Source of the DNA: Desulfovibrio sp.
Lineage (GTDB): Bacteria > Desulfobacterota > Desulfovibrionia > Desulfovibrionales > Desulfovibrionaceae
Assembly: GCA_017450275.1 (NCBI GenBank)
Contig: JAFSVD010000067.1
Coordinates: 1 to 64,000 of the forward strand
Reading direction: 5' to 3'
DNA: 64,000 bases
Below the pieces are notes generated by a model. The model worked only from the letters and a program-made list of their open reading frames with translations, had not been told where the DNA came from and made no database searches. Of this stretch, positions 36,712 through 45,660 are shown piece by piece; positions within the stretch are counted from its first letter, which is position 1; each line of letters starts with the position of its first letter. The translations under genes were made by a program, and so were the position numbers.

Positions 36712-38664
36712 CTATGTGGGGGGGTGGCATGTAAAGCCGGCAAACGCTGGGGCATGCACTTGTTTGCGCAGCCAAAGGAGCAAAACCAAGAGCGTCCACA
36801 ATTCTTTGCGCAGATCAAGTGTTTTTGTTGTGTGCAATTCAATAAGAGTCGACAAGGCCTTGGGATCAAAAATGCCTTCGTTGTGAAGGGTTTGTGGGGC
36901 AAAGGTGTCGTCGAGCAAGGGTTTTAAGCGGCCTCTCAGCCAATCGGCAACAGGGATTTGGAAGCCCCGTTTGTTTCGATGGAGGATGCGCGCAGGAAGA
37001 ATATCGCGTATGGCCATGCGCAAGAGTTTCTTGCCCTTTAAGCCCTGGCATTTCAGGGAAAGAGGCAGTCTGGCTGTGAAGCTCGCGAGATCGGTATCGA
37101 GAAAGGGCGCACGCACTTCAAGGGAATTGAGCATGGAGCATCGATCGACCTTCACCAAGATATCCTCAGGCAGATACTGGCGGCAATAGACGTGGAAGGC
37201 TCTGGCCAAGGGGGAAATACTTGGATCTTGCCAATGCTCGTATTCAACGCGGGTTGAAGAGAAGAGTTCATTGGGGTCGTGCAGAAGCCGAAGGTGTGTT
37301 TGCACATCCTTGGTAAAGAGCGTGGGCAGAAATTCGTCGTGCAAGGCGGTTAAGAGATCCTGCATGCGCAGCCAGTTTGGGGTATAGCTTGCGTGGAGAA
37401 AGGTCTGCATGGCTCGATGGAGATTGACATAGCCCGATTGGGAGGGCAGATGCGCGCACACAGGCTCAATGATGCCTCGTCTGAGCCATCTGGGTAATTT
37501 TTGATAGAAAAGCCCCAGCGCATAGGCTGCGTAGTTTTCATAGCCAGCCCACAATTCGTCCGACCCATCGCCGCCAAGGGCAACAGTCACGGATTGGCGG
37601 GTCATGTGGGAGAGCAAATAGGTTGGGGCTATCGAGGCATCAGCCATGGGCACATCCATGGCCTGGATGAGGTCAGGCAGGATATCGGCGCATTGATCGG
37701 CCGAAAGAATGCATTCCGTATGGTTGGTTGCAAAGGTATCGCGGATGATATGGGCGTAGCGGCTTTCGTCATAGCTTGCTTCCTGAAAGCCGATGGAAAA
37801 GGTTTTAACCGTTGGCAAGGCTTCGGCCATCAGAGCTGTGACCAGAGAGGAATCGATGCCACCGGAGAGAAAGACCCCCAGAGGCACGTCGCTGATTAAG
37901 CGGCGTCGAACGGCTTGACGCAAGAGGCTTTTTAGCTCGATAGCAAGATCCTCAGGCGATGCGGTTTTATTTTCAGCAAGAGGCGTTGGCAGATCCCAAT
38001 AGCGTTCAATGGAAAAGCTTGTGTCGGTGAGTGTTGCGAAATGGGAAGGCGGGAGGCTTTGGATTTCGCGGTACATGGTATTGGGATTGGGAACGTATTC
38101 GTAGGCGCAGAAGCGTACAAGGGCATTGAGATCGATATGGAGGCTGAGGGAAGAAAGCGCTGTCAGTGCCGAGAGTTCAGAGGCAAAATAGCAGCAGCCG
38201 TTTTGAAAGGTGTAGAAGAGCGGTTTTTTGCCAAAGCGGTCGCGGGCAAGGAAGAGGGTTCTTGTTTGGGTATCCAGGATCGCAAAGGCGAACATGCCTT
38301 CGAGGAAGGCGAGGCAATCTTTTCCCCACAGGCGATAGCTTTCGAGAAGGATCTCGGTATCGGAATTGGTGCGAAAGTGGGCGCCATGGCGAAGACATTC
38401 GGTTCGAAGGGAGCGAAAATTGTAGATTTCGCCGTTGTAGGTGATGCAAAAGCGTTTGTCATGGCTGAGCATCGGCTGAGTGCCATCCACGAGATCGATG
38501 ATCGCAAGGCGTCTGTGGCCAAAGCAGGCCGTATCCCCTCTCCAGATCCCCTGCCCATCAGGCCCTCTGTGCGCCATAGTATCGGTCATGGTGGCGACAT
38601 CGGTGGGGGCTGAGTCGGGAAGCGATCGTCTGAAACGAGCAACAATACCCGCTATCGCGCACAT
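36712..38664 (-). CDS. Asparagine synthase-type amidotransferase
   Basis: A glutamine-dependent amidotransferase of 650 residues. MCAIAGIV exposes the catalytic Cys after Met removal, MAHRGPDG and NGEIYN are glutaminase signatures, and SGGIDSSLV is the ATP pyrophosphatase loop. LGGDGSDELWAGY is also conserved. The gene sits among glycosyltransferase, deacetylase and acyltransferase genes, so it more likely amidates or aminates a cell-surface precursor than makes asparagine. Homologues of this type occur in exosortase-associated exopolysaccharide clusters. It overlaps the upstream GT4 gene by 13 nt. Confidence 0.92.
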   Translation of the reverse strand: MCAIAGIVARFRRSLPDSAPTDVATMTDTMAHRGPDGQGIWRGDTACFGHRRLAIIDLVDGTQPMLSHDKRFCITYNGEIYNFRSLRTECLRHGAHFRTNSDTEILLESYRLWGKDCLAFLEGMFAFAILDTQTRTLFLARDRFGKKPLFYTFQNGCCYFASELSALTALSSLSLHIDLNALVRFCAYEYVPNPNTMYREIQSLPPSHFATLTDTSFSIERYWDLPTPLAENKTASPEDLAIELKSLLRQAVRRRLISDVPLGVFLSGGIDSSLVTALMAEALPTVKTFSIGFQEASYDESRYAHIIRDTFATNHTECILSADQCADILPDLIQAMDVPMADASIAPTYLLSHMTRQSVTVALGGDGSDELWAGYENYAAYALGLFYQKLPRWLRRGIIEPVCAHLPSQSGYVNLHRAMQTFLHASYTPNWLRMQDLLTALHDEFLPTLFTKDVQTHLRLLHDPNELFSSTRVEYEHWQDPSISPLARAFHVYCRQYLPEDILVKVDRCSMLNSLEVRAPFLDTDLASFTARLPLSLKCQGLKGKKLLRMAIRDILPARILHRNKRGFQIPVADWLRGRLKPLLDDTFAPQTLHNEGIFDPKALSTLIELHTTKTLDLRKELWTLLVLLLWLRKQVHAPAFAGFTCHPPT

Positions 38665-39956
38665 ACCGTATCCTTTGCAGCAAGCACGTGGTGGAAGAGT
38701 GTGGCCAATGCCTTGGCATTGCTTGTGGTATCAAAGCGCTTTTGCACAAAGCGGGCGCCGTTTTGTCCAAGCCTGGCTGCCTCTTCGGGGTGCGAATCCA
38801 TCCAGGCAATGGCGTCGGCCAAAGCCTTTGGGTCTTTTTGCGGAACAAGGAGCCCTGTTTCCTGGTGTTTGACAAGTTCAGGCAAGGCGTGAATGGCAGA
38901 AGCCACTACAGGAAGACCCGCGGACATGGCTTCAATAAGGGTGTTGGGAATCCCATCCCTGCGTCCTGAGTTATCGATGACATTGGGCGAGCAAAAAATA
39001 TCGTGGCTGGCAAAGATGGCTGGGAGCTCTTGATGGGAGAGAAGACCCGGGAAGCTGACAACGTCCTTGAGTCCCAAGGTGTGCACAAGCTCTTTCAGAC
39101 GCCCTTCAAGACCGCCGAGGCCAAAGGCGATTCCGCCGCCGCCGGCAAGGGTGAGGTGGAAAGCCATTCCTCGATCCAGAAGTTCCTTGCAGGCAAAGAG
39201 CAGAACATCAAATCCCTTGGTGACATCAAAGCGTCCTAGCGCCATGAGGCGGAGGGGATGTTCCTTGGCAAGGATATGCGGGGGCGGGGGCGTTGTTTGG
39301 GGGAGGGTGAGGCAATTGTAGACAAGATGGGTTTTTCCCTTTGCCTGCCCCTTGCCAAAGTCTTCGATACGTTTGACATCAGCCCCGTTGTTGGTGCGTA
39401 TGGCCAGAGCCGCTGTCATTTTGTCTTCCAAATCGGGATCCGCTGGATTGAGATTGTCGCCCCGCACAGTCATCACATAGGGAATACGCAAAAGTGTTGT
39501 GAGCATCCAGGCTGTTTGGGCTGTGCCTCTGGGCCAGGGCGCATAGATGAGGTCAACGGGATTGGCTTGCAGTTCTTTGGAGAGCAGAAAACTGACGCAA
39601 AAGGCCCAGAGATTTTCGCCAAAGACTTCGAGATTGGGCCAGGAGCGAAAAAGGTGTTTGGCGAACAATGTTCCAAAGCGGATGGGATGCCGAAGAAGGG
39701 CTTGCCCCAGCGCGAGAAGAACCTTGGGCACACTTGCCAGGCCATGGGTGTGGACGGGATGGGGGAGATTTCGCATCTCTTCGGAGCAGTGGGCGAGATT
39801 TTTGCCATAGAGGGTGTAGACGGCAAGATCCACATGCTCGCGTACGGCTTCCAGTTCCCGAAAAAGAAAGGGCTGGGTGAAGAGGGGATACCAGAGGAGA
39901 ATGCAGGCAATGCGCAGGCGGGGCTTGGGGGTGGCAGGGGATGGGCTTTCAGTCAT
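38652..39956 (-). CDS. GT4-family glycosyltransferase
   Basis: A cytoplasmic retaining GT-B glycosyltransferase of 434 residues. The N-terminal domain starts RIACILLWYPLFTQPFLFRE, typical of colanic-acid-type GT4 enzymes. The C-terminal nucleotide-sugar domain has GRFDVTKGFDVLL and the E-x7-E element in DGIPNTLIEAMSAGLPV. The start ATG 39956 overlaps the upstream deacetylase stop by 8 nt; there is no strong ribosome site, so coupling is likely. The sugar is unknown. Confidence 0.9.
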   Translation of the reverse strand: MTESPSPATPKPRLRIACILLWYPLFTQPFLFRELEAVREHVDLAVYTLYGKNLAHCSEEMRNLPHPVHTHGLASVPKVLLALGQALLRHPIRFGTLFAKHLFRSWPNLEVFGENLWAFCVSFLLSKELQANPVDLIYAPWPRGTAQTAWMLTTLLRIPYVMTVRGDNLNPADPDLEDKMTAALAIRTNNGADVKRIEDFGKGQAKGKTHLVYNCLTLPQTTPPPPHILAKEHPLRLMALGRFDVTKGFDVLLFACKELLDRGMAFHLTLAGGGGIAFGLGGLEGRLKELVHTLGLKDVVSFPGLLSHQELPAIFASHDIFCSPNVIDNSGRRDGIPNTLIEAMSAGLPVVASAIHALPELVKHQETGLLVPQKDPKALADAIAWMDSHPEEAARLGQNGARFVQKRFDTTSNAKALATLFHHVLAAKDTVCAR

Positions 39957-40962
39957 GGGAAGGGTGTGCAACAGTCCAGTCTCCGGTTTCAGCGACAAGG
40001 GTTGGGGATTGCGCTTTGAGGCGTTGACGAAGTTCTGCCATGGGCAGGCAGCAGATATCGTAGTGTTGTTTGAGCCAAGAGATATAGCTGGTCACTTTAT
40101 GGAGGAGCTTGTCCGCATGGGCTTGGTCAGGGATATGGGGGGCTCCGCCCGGATGGATTTCCGAAGAATGCCAGGTGAGCGAGAGAAGCTTCCCTCCTCG
40201 TGCGAGATAGAGTTTTGTGACCAATTCCATCGCCCAGAGCGGATGATAGGCAGGCAGAAGCGCCAAAGCACCCCAGTAATTGGTTGTGCTTTTGAGCCAG
40301 TTCATGCAGCGGGTGAGCGTTGGTGAAAGACCTTTGTTTTGAAGAAGGCGTGGCAGGGATGCGAGAATGGGGGTCACGGTCAAGGGCACTTCAAAAAGAT
40401 CCCCTTCCGCTGTTGGAATGACATACGGAGTCGAGGGGGCGTCAAAGTGGTCGGGATTGGCGCTCCGTTCACAGGTGCCGTGCAGGGGTCTCACCGAGGC
40501 GTCGCAGGTAATACCCAGGCGTCTGAGCAGGGGAAAATGGTGTTTGTGGATATCCCATCGCCCCATACGGAAACTGGTCATGGGCGCCCCAAAGGCGTGT
40601 TCTCCTGCTTCAAGCAGATGGCTGAGTTTTTCCGAAAAAAGCGTATCAGAGAGGCTTGAGGCGGGCACACGATGCACGATGGGCGGCAGATTGGGCGCTA
40701 TGGGTGGCGTATTCCAATGGTGGAGATGGGCTGCAAGCTCAGCACCATAGGTGTCCCGCAAATGCGTCAGAATGGCAACCGAACGCGGATCCGTGATGAC
40801 AGAATACGCGCAAAAAAGGGTAGGGCGTATGCCGAGGCAGAAAAGAGGGGCAAGGGAAGGGAGAGATTGGGTGTTGGTAACCGTATACCCCTGGGTCTGG
40901 TAGTTTCCGCCGAAGAGTCCCTCCTCTTCCACATCGAGGCTGACAGCGAGATAGACTGGCAT
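39949..40962 (-). CDS. Polysaccharide deacetylase-like protein
   Basis: A 337-residue protein without a signal peptide, so apparently cytoplasmic, unlike the exported deacetylase at 19 kb. AVSLDVEEEG gives the acidic metal residue and AAHLHHWN the histidines of a NodB-like site; SFRMGRWDIH is the next conserved motif. The start ATG 40962 has GAGAGG at 8 nt. It follows the oxoamine synthase stop by 12 nt and overlaps the GT4 gene. It probably de-N-acetylates a glycan precursor or lipid-linked sugar. Confidence 0.85.
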   Translation of the reverse strand: MPVYLAVSLDVEEEGLFGGNYQTQGYTVTNTQSLPSLAPLFCLGIRPTLFCAYSVITDPRSVAILTHLRDTYGAELAAHLHHWNTPPIAPNLPPIVHRVPASSLSDTLFSEKLSHLLEAGEHAFGAPMTSFRMGRWDIHKHHFPLLRRLGITCDASVRPLHGTCERSANPDHFDAPSTPYVIPTAEGDLFEVPLTVTPILASLPRLLQNKGLSPTLTRCMNWLKSTTNYWGALALLPAYHPLWAMELVTKLYLARGGKLLSLTWHSSEIHPGGAPHIPDQAHADKLLHKVTSYISWLKQHYDICCLPMAELRQRLKAQSPTLVAETGDWTVAHPSHD

Positions 40963-40974
40963 GCCGTCCACCTC

Positions 40975-42240
40975 TCAGAGCGAGATTGCGCCATGCTTTT
41001 CCTGGTAGTTTTGCACCAAGGCGATGGCGTTTGGCAATTCTTCGCACACGGCATCCAGGGCTTTTTGGACATGCTCCTTGGTGTGTGAGGCTGAAATAAA
41101 GAAACGGAGACGGGCAGTGCCTTCTTTGACCGCTGGGAAGGAAATGGGCATGACATAGATGCCACGCTGAAAGAGCTGTTGGGAGAGAAAGCCTGTGACC
41201 CAGGAATTGCCGATAATAACAGGGATCACCGCATAGCCTTGGGCTGCTCCGGTATCCAGGCCTTTTTCTTGGGCATAGTGGAGAAAATATTGGCTGATGT
41301 CTTGGAGTTTTTTGACGCGTTCGGGCTCGTTTTGCAGAATCTCGAGCGCCTTTCGGCAGGCTGCTGCGATGATAGGCGGCATCCCCACGCTGTAGACAAA
41401 ACCCGGTGAGCCGTATTTGAGCGATTCCACAAGATCGTGCGAGCCACAGATAAAGCCGCCACAGCCGCAGAGGGTCTTTGAGAGCGTGCTCATCCACAAA
41501 TCGACATCTGTGGGATCGATGGAAAAATATTCGCGAACGCCTTTGCCCGTTGCCCCTAAGATACCCAAGGAATGGGCTTCGTCGACCATGAGCAGACAGT
41601 TATAGCGTTTTTTGAGAGCAATGAGACGCGGCAGATCAGGAATGTTGCCATCCATGCTGAAGAGGCCTTCGGTCACAATGATGGCGTGTTTGCATTCGTC
41701 GCGTTTTTCTTCGAGGAGTTTTTCCAAGGCGTCGCAATCGTTGTGGGCGTAGGAGAAACGCTGCGCCCCAGACAGGCGAGCGCCTTGCACCAGAGAATTG
41801 TGCGCGAGTCCATCGTGGAAAATACCGTCTTTTTTGCCAAACAAAAAACCCAATGTGGAAACATTGGTTGCGTGGCCGCTCACATAGACAATACAGTCCT
41901 CAACCCCATAAAAGGCGGCAAGGGCTTGTTCCAGTGCGCGGTGGGGCGGGCGTTCACCACCCACAAGGCGGCTTGCACCAGCTGAGGTGCCGAATATCGT
42001 GGCAGCTTCGGTGACGGCCTGTGTGATGGCTGGATGGCCATTGATATCGAGGTAATCGTAGGTCGAAAAATTGATATACTCACGGCCATTGATTATGGTT
42101 GTGGCCTTGGCAGCTTTTTCATGGCATTTGAAGAGCGGGTTTTCCATGCCCATCTCTGATGCCATATCCACCATGCGGCTGAAGGAGAGTTTGTTGCGCA
42201 GGGGATGAAAGCCTAAATCTTGGTGTTGGTGTTCGTGCAT
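40975..42240 (-). CDS. PLP-dependent alpha-oxoamine synthase (AONS/serine palmitoyltransferase-like)
   Basis: Decarboxylative condensation of an amino acid with an acyl thioester. The core, from NFSTYDYLDINGHP, is full length for the family. Key parts: SGHATNVSTLG, HDGLAHNSLVQGARLSG, VTEGLFSMDGNIPDL, DEAHSLGILGATGKG, and STLSKTLCGCGGF with the PLP Lys. The start is uncertain: the frame is open to 42441, but family length favours ATG 42240 or 42261; none has a good ribosome site. It heads the minus-strand unit and is divergent from the AT/carrier/dehydratase-like gene. No biotin genes are nearby, so a lipid or polyketide-like product is more likely than biotin. Confidence 0.9.
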   Translation of the reverse strand: MHEHQHQDLGFHPLRNKLSFSRMVDMASEMGMENPLFKCHEKAAKATTIINGREYINFSTYDYLDINGHPAITQAVTEAATIFGTSAGASRLVGGERPPHRALEQALAAFYGVEDCIVYVSGHATNVSTLGFLFGKKDGIFHDGLAHNSLVQGARLSGAQRFSYAHNDCDALEKLLEEKRDECKHAIIVTEGLFSMDGNIPDLPRLIALKKRYNCLLMVDEAHSLGILGATGKGVREYFSIDPTDVDLWMSTLSKTLCGCGGFICGSHDLVESLKYGSPGFVYSVGMPPIIAAACRKALEILQNEPERVKKLQDISQYFLHYAQEKGLDTGAAQGYAVIPVIIGNSWVTGFLSQQLFQRGIYVMPISFPAVKEGTARLRFFISASHTKEHVQKALDAVCEELPNAIALVQNYQEKHGAISL

Positions 42241-42434
42241 AGCTGTTTTTTGGGGAATCATCTCGGTCTCTGGCATTGCCAGATGGTTAAGTGGGAAACC
42301 AGTCCAAATGGTTGGGCTATGAAGAGCAGGGAAGTCCATTGGTCGAATTTCTCTATCTAAAGACTCGATACCTATCCTAAAAGAGCCTTGATGGCAAGCA
42401 AGGTCTTGGATTTGTTGTTCTTTGTGGCAGGGAT

Positions 42435-42463
42435 TTGACATTGGAGGGAGCCAAATTTACAAA
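42435..42463 (+). promoter_or_regulatory. Candidate promoter of the PKS-like gene
   Basis: TTGACA (42435-42440), 17-nt spacer, TACAAA (42458-42463), about 60 nt before the ATG at 42522. It lies in the divergent region shared with the oxoamine synthase unit. Confidence 0.5.
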
Positions 42464-42521
42464 ACAAGAGGATGAAGGCATCATCCCTTCTTTCTCCTAA
42501 CCCCATCGAGTCGTGGAATTC

Positions 42522-45500
42522 ATGAGCAAACCTGTGTCCTGTATCGAGCAAAGCTGTCAATCCAACCCCTCCCAGGATGGCTTTGCCGAACTGTTTTTGG
42601 ATGGGGTCAGCTATGTTGCCATGCCCAATGCATGGCGTTTAGGTACCCTTGATCCGCTGTGGCGAGAAAAGATCGTGGCACTTGGCCACAATCCTTCGGC
42701 AGAATCGCTCAAACACTGTGCAGACCAAGGGATGTATCTGCATACGGCATCCTCTGTCTTGCCCTTGGCCTTGATGTGTCAAGGAATGGGAGCCTTGTGG
42801 CCAGGAGCTGGCCGCGAGCTCTACGATGAATTTCCCCTTGCCCGGGAAGCCATGGATCGGATTCAGTCGGTTGCCTCGTGGGATGTTCTCTCCCTGATGG
42901 ATGAAGAGGATCCCGCAAAAATCAACGCAACCCGCTGGCAGATCCCCTATCTTTTCCTGCTTGAATACGCGCAGTGGGCGTATCTCTCCTCCCTTGGTCT
43001 GGAGCCTTCTCTCATGCTCGGGCACAGTCTCGGGGAATTGATCGCGCTGTGTTGCAGCGGCATCTACACGCCTGAAATTGCTTGGCATATTTTGGATACG
43101 CGGGCAGAGCATGTGAGCACGTTGGAGTCGCGAGCCAAGCAGGATTACGGCATGCTCGCCATCCATGCTGGTTGGGATATTGTCTCCCATGTTCTTGCCA
43201 CATGGCCAGAGGTGCGGGTTGCCAATTTCAATACGCCAACGCAATATATCGTCGTTGGCTCAAAATCCTTGCTCCACGAAATACGGGGCATCTTGCGCAA
43301 GCAACGCATTCCGGCTGTTTCTATCAGCGTCTCCTTATTGTTCCACCATCCCCAGATGCGCATTTTGCGGGATCATTCGCTCATGCGTCTGAACATGCTT
43401 GCCATGCATGCGCCGAAGATCCCTGTCCTCAGCGTCTCCAAAATCATCCCCTATCCCGATACCCAAGACGCGATTTGCCGCTATATTGCCGATCTCGATG
43501 AAAACCCTGTGCGCTTTTCTGAAAGTCTTACGCTCATGTGGGATACCTATCAGATACGGACGTTTTTAGAGATTGGTCCTCAGGATGTTTTGAGTGGCCT
43601 GATTGCGGCCAATCTGCCAAAGGCGCAGGTTTTGAGCTGCGGTCGCAAGGGCAAAGAGGCCTTGGCGCTTCGGGAACTGTGCGCACAACTCTATGCCATG
43701 GGGTATTTGCGCGAACAAGCGCTCAGCCGCGCCAAAACGCTCTTTCCGCACCATGTTTCAAAGCCAGTTCCAATGCAACCAATGCAGTCAATGTCGAGCG
43801 ATCAGGAGGAAGCCGCTCCCGTGGAAGCGCTTGACAGCAAGACGCAGCAGCTGCTGGCTCTGTTGACCAAGGTCACCGGCATTGCCCCCATCCATCTCTC
43901 CGATGATTTGCGCCACGATTTGGCCGTACGCTCAAGTTCCTTCCCATCCCTTCTTCGCGATGCCGAAGCGCTCTTTGACCATATTCCCTCTTTTGAGGAT
44001 CTGCTGCGGGTGGTGACGGTTGGCGATTTGCTTCGGGTCTTCTTGGGAAAGGCCTTACCCAATACCCCGCATCCCCTGTATCCGCGAACCGAGATCTTGC
44101 CGAGGCTGTGCCGCATGGAAAAGCGTGCGGGAAAATGGATGCTCACCTCCTTTGCCCGTCCACACGTTCACACATCGACGGAGGCGCTTGGCGTTGTCAT
44201 CGAGAGTGGCCTCACAGAGCCGTGGTTGCGACTGTTGATCCCCGATCTTTTTGTTGGGCTTTTTGGTCTTGTTGGTCGTATTGTTGTCGATGCAGCGAAC
44301 TATCCCTTGGTCAAACGCCTGTGTACCGATACCCTTGCTCCTCTTCCCCTTGAGCAGGGGGATGTGGAGGCCTGTGACCGTATTGTGCATCTCTGCCTTG
44401 GTGGCACAGAGAGTGAGCCTGTTTCCCACAAAAAACCGTGGTGTCTGCTTCGACTGTGGAAGGAGTGCCCGACCGAGGATGCCTTGACAACGCCGGCTGC
44501 TGGACGGGTTCTCGATTGTATCCTCGAGCAGTTTCGCCGCCATTTTCATATCGTGGGACAACTCTTTGCGCTTGAGCTGGGATCCTTTGCGCAAAAGGCG
44601 CACGTTCTCTGGCTTGAAGAAGCGCTGTGTCAACGCTTTGCGCCCAACCCACCTCTGCTTCCCCCCCTCTCCCAATCCATCCCCACCCATCTGCCATCCA
44701 CCCTTATCCCGCACCGTTTGGCACCAGGCATTGGATGCAATACCTATGCGGCCAGGGTCTTTTTTTCCCGCGATGGGGATCCATGGCTGAAGGATGTGCC
44801 AACGCTCCCCTTTGTGCGGGTTCTTGAGACAGTGTGTGCGGCAGCGCATGAACTTTCGCCATGGCTTCACCTGGCAGGTCTCTCTGATCTGCAGTTTGGG
44901 GTTATGCCACAATTGTACGACGGCATTGTGCGCACAGCAGAATTGTGCGCCCATGAGGTTGGCTGGGTGCATTTAAAAGGGGTTATAACCAGACAGGTGC
45001 AGGCGCATCTTTTGTGCGATGATCTTTTGCCATCAGGCCGAAGATCGCCACACCAAAGCCTTTGTGTCAGCGGTACTCTCATTCTGGCGAAGGATAAAAT
45101 CCCCTTTCCGCACTTTGGCTGGGACGAGATGGCGCTCAGGTGCTCCACGCCGCATTCCTTTGCAAGCTGGGTCGGCCCAGATTCTCCCAGGGATTGGCAC
45201 TTGCTTGAGACCGTGCTTTTTGACAGTGAGGACACCCTCATTGTTCAGCCAAAACCCCCTGTCCCTTGTGTTGCTCTTGCCCTTGAAAAAGAGTACGGTA
45301 CATCCTTATTTCTTTTTGCGTGCGCGATCCAGGCAGCCCAGTCTTTTCTTGCCAGGAAGACGCGGAAAACCCTGTCCCTTGACGAGCAAGCGGGTGTGTG
45401 GACGCTTGTTTCTGTTGGTTTTGTCTTTTTTGCCCCGGCTGTGCGTGAATGGGGAACGCCCACCCTCATTGTCCATGCGAAGCAAAGCGCAGCCCAGTTT

Positions 45501-45656
45501 GGGGAAGAAAATCCCACAGAGTTTCCGCTCGCACGCTTTGACATAAAGGCCACCGATGCCTTGGGGCAAACCCTTTTGACTGTCTCCCAACTGCAATTTG
45601 AATTTGTCCAAATTCCAAGCCAGCCAAAGCCGCTGTCTTCGGAAAAAAAGGCGTAA
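42522..45656 (+). CDS. Polyketide-synthase-like protein: acyltransferase, carrier-like and dehydratase-like regions, no ketosynthase
   Basis: About 1044 residues. Residues ~75-390 form an acyltransferase domain: CQGMGALWPG, GHSLGE with the active-site Ser, VANFNTPTQYIVVG, FHHPQM, and FLEIGPQDVLSGL. After a Met/Pro/Gln-rich linker, ~430-520 looks like a carrier domain, with HDLAVRSSSFPSLL where DSL is expected, so a usable Ser is uncertain. The C-terminal third has FSRDGDPWLKDVPTLPFVRVLE, matching the start of PKS double-hotdog dehydratase domains. I see no ketosynthase, ketoreductase or thioesterase motif. The TolC-type gene begins 4 nt after its stop. It may load and modify an acyl chain passed to the divergent oxoamine synthase; this is inference. 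Confidence 0.85.
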   Translation: MSKPVSCIEQSCQSNPSQDGFAELFLDGVSYVAMPNAWRLGTLDPLWREKIVALGHNPSAESLKHCADQGMYLHTASSVLPLALMCQGMGALWPGAGRELYDEFPLAREAMDRIQSVASWDVLSLMDEEDPAKINATRWQIPYLFLLEYAQWAYLSSLGLEPSLMLGHSLGELIALCCSGIYTPEIAWHILDTRAEHVSTLESRAKQDYGMLAIHAGWDIVSHVLATWPEVRVANFNTPTQYIVVGSKSLLHEIRGILRKQRIPAVSISVSLLFHHPQMRILRDHSLMRLNMLAMHAPKIPVLSVSKIIPYPDTQDAICRYIADLDENPVRFSESLTLMWDTYQIRTFLEIGPQDVLSGLIAANLPKAQVLSCGRKGKEALALRELCAQLYAMGYLREQALSRAKTLFPHHVSKPVPMQPMQSMSSDQEEAAPVEALDSKTQQLLALLTKVTGIAPIHLSDDLRHDLAVRSSSFPSLLRDAEALFDHIPSFEDLLRVVTVGDLLRVFLGKALPNTPHPLYPRTEILPRLCRMEKRAGKWMLTSFARPHVHTSTEALGVVIESGLTEPWLRLLIPDLFVGLFGLVGRIVVDAANYPLVKRLCTDTLAPLPLEQGDVEACDRIVHLCLGGTESEPVSHKKPWCLLRLWKECPTEDALTTPAAGRVLDCILEQFRRHFHIVGQLFALELGSFAQKAHVLWLEEALCQRFAPNPPLLPPLSQSIPTHLPSTLIPHRLAPGIGCNTYAARVFFSRDGDPWLKDVPTLPFVRVLETVCAAAHELSPWLHLAGLSDLQFGVMPQLYDGIVRTAELCAHEVGWVHLKGVITRQVQAHLLCDDLLPSGRRSPHQSLCVSGTLILAKDKIPFPHFGWDEMALRCSTPHSFASWVGPDSPRDWHLLETVLFDSEDTLIVQPKPPVPCVALALEKEYGTSLFLFACAIQAAQSFLARKTRKTLSLDEQAGVWTLVSVGFVFFAPAVREWGTPTLIVHAKQSAAQFGEENPTEFPLARFDIKATDALGQTLLTVSQLQFEFVQIPSQPKPLSSEKKA

Positions 45657-45660
45657 TGCC

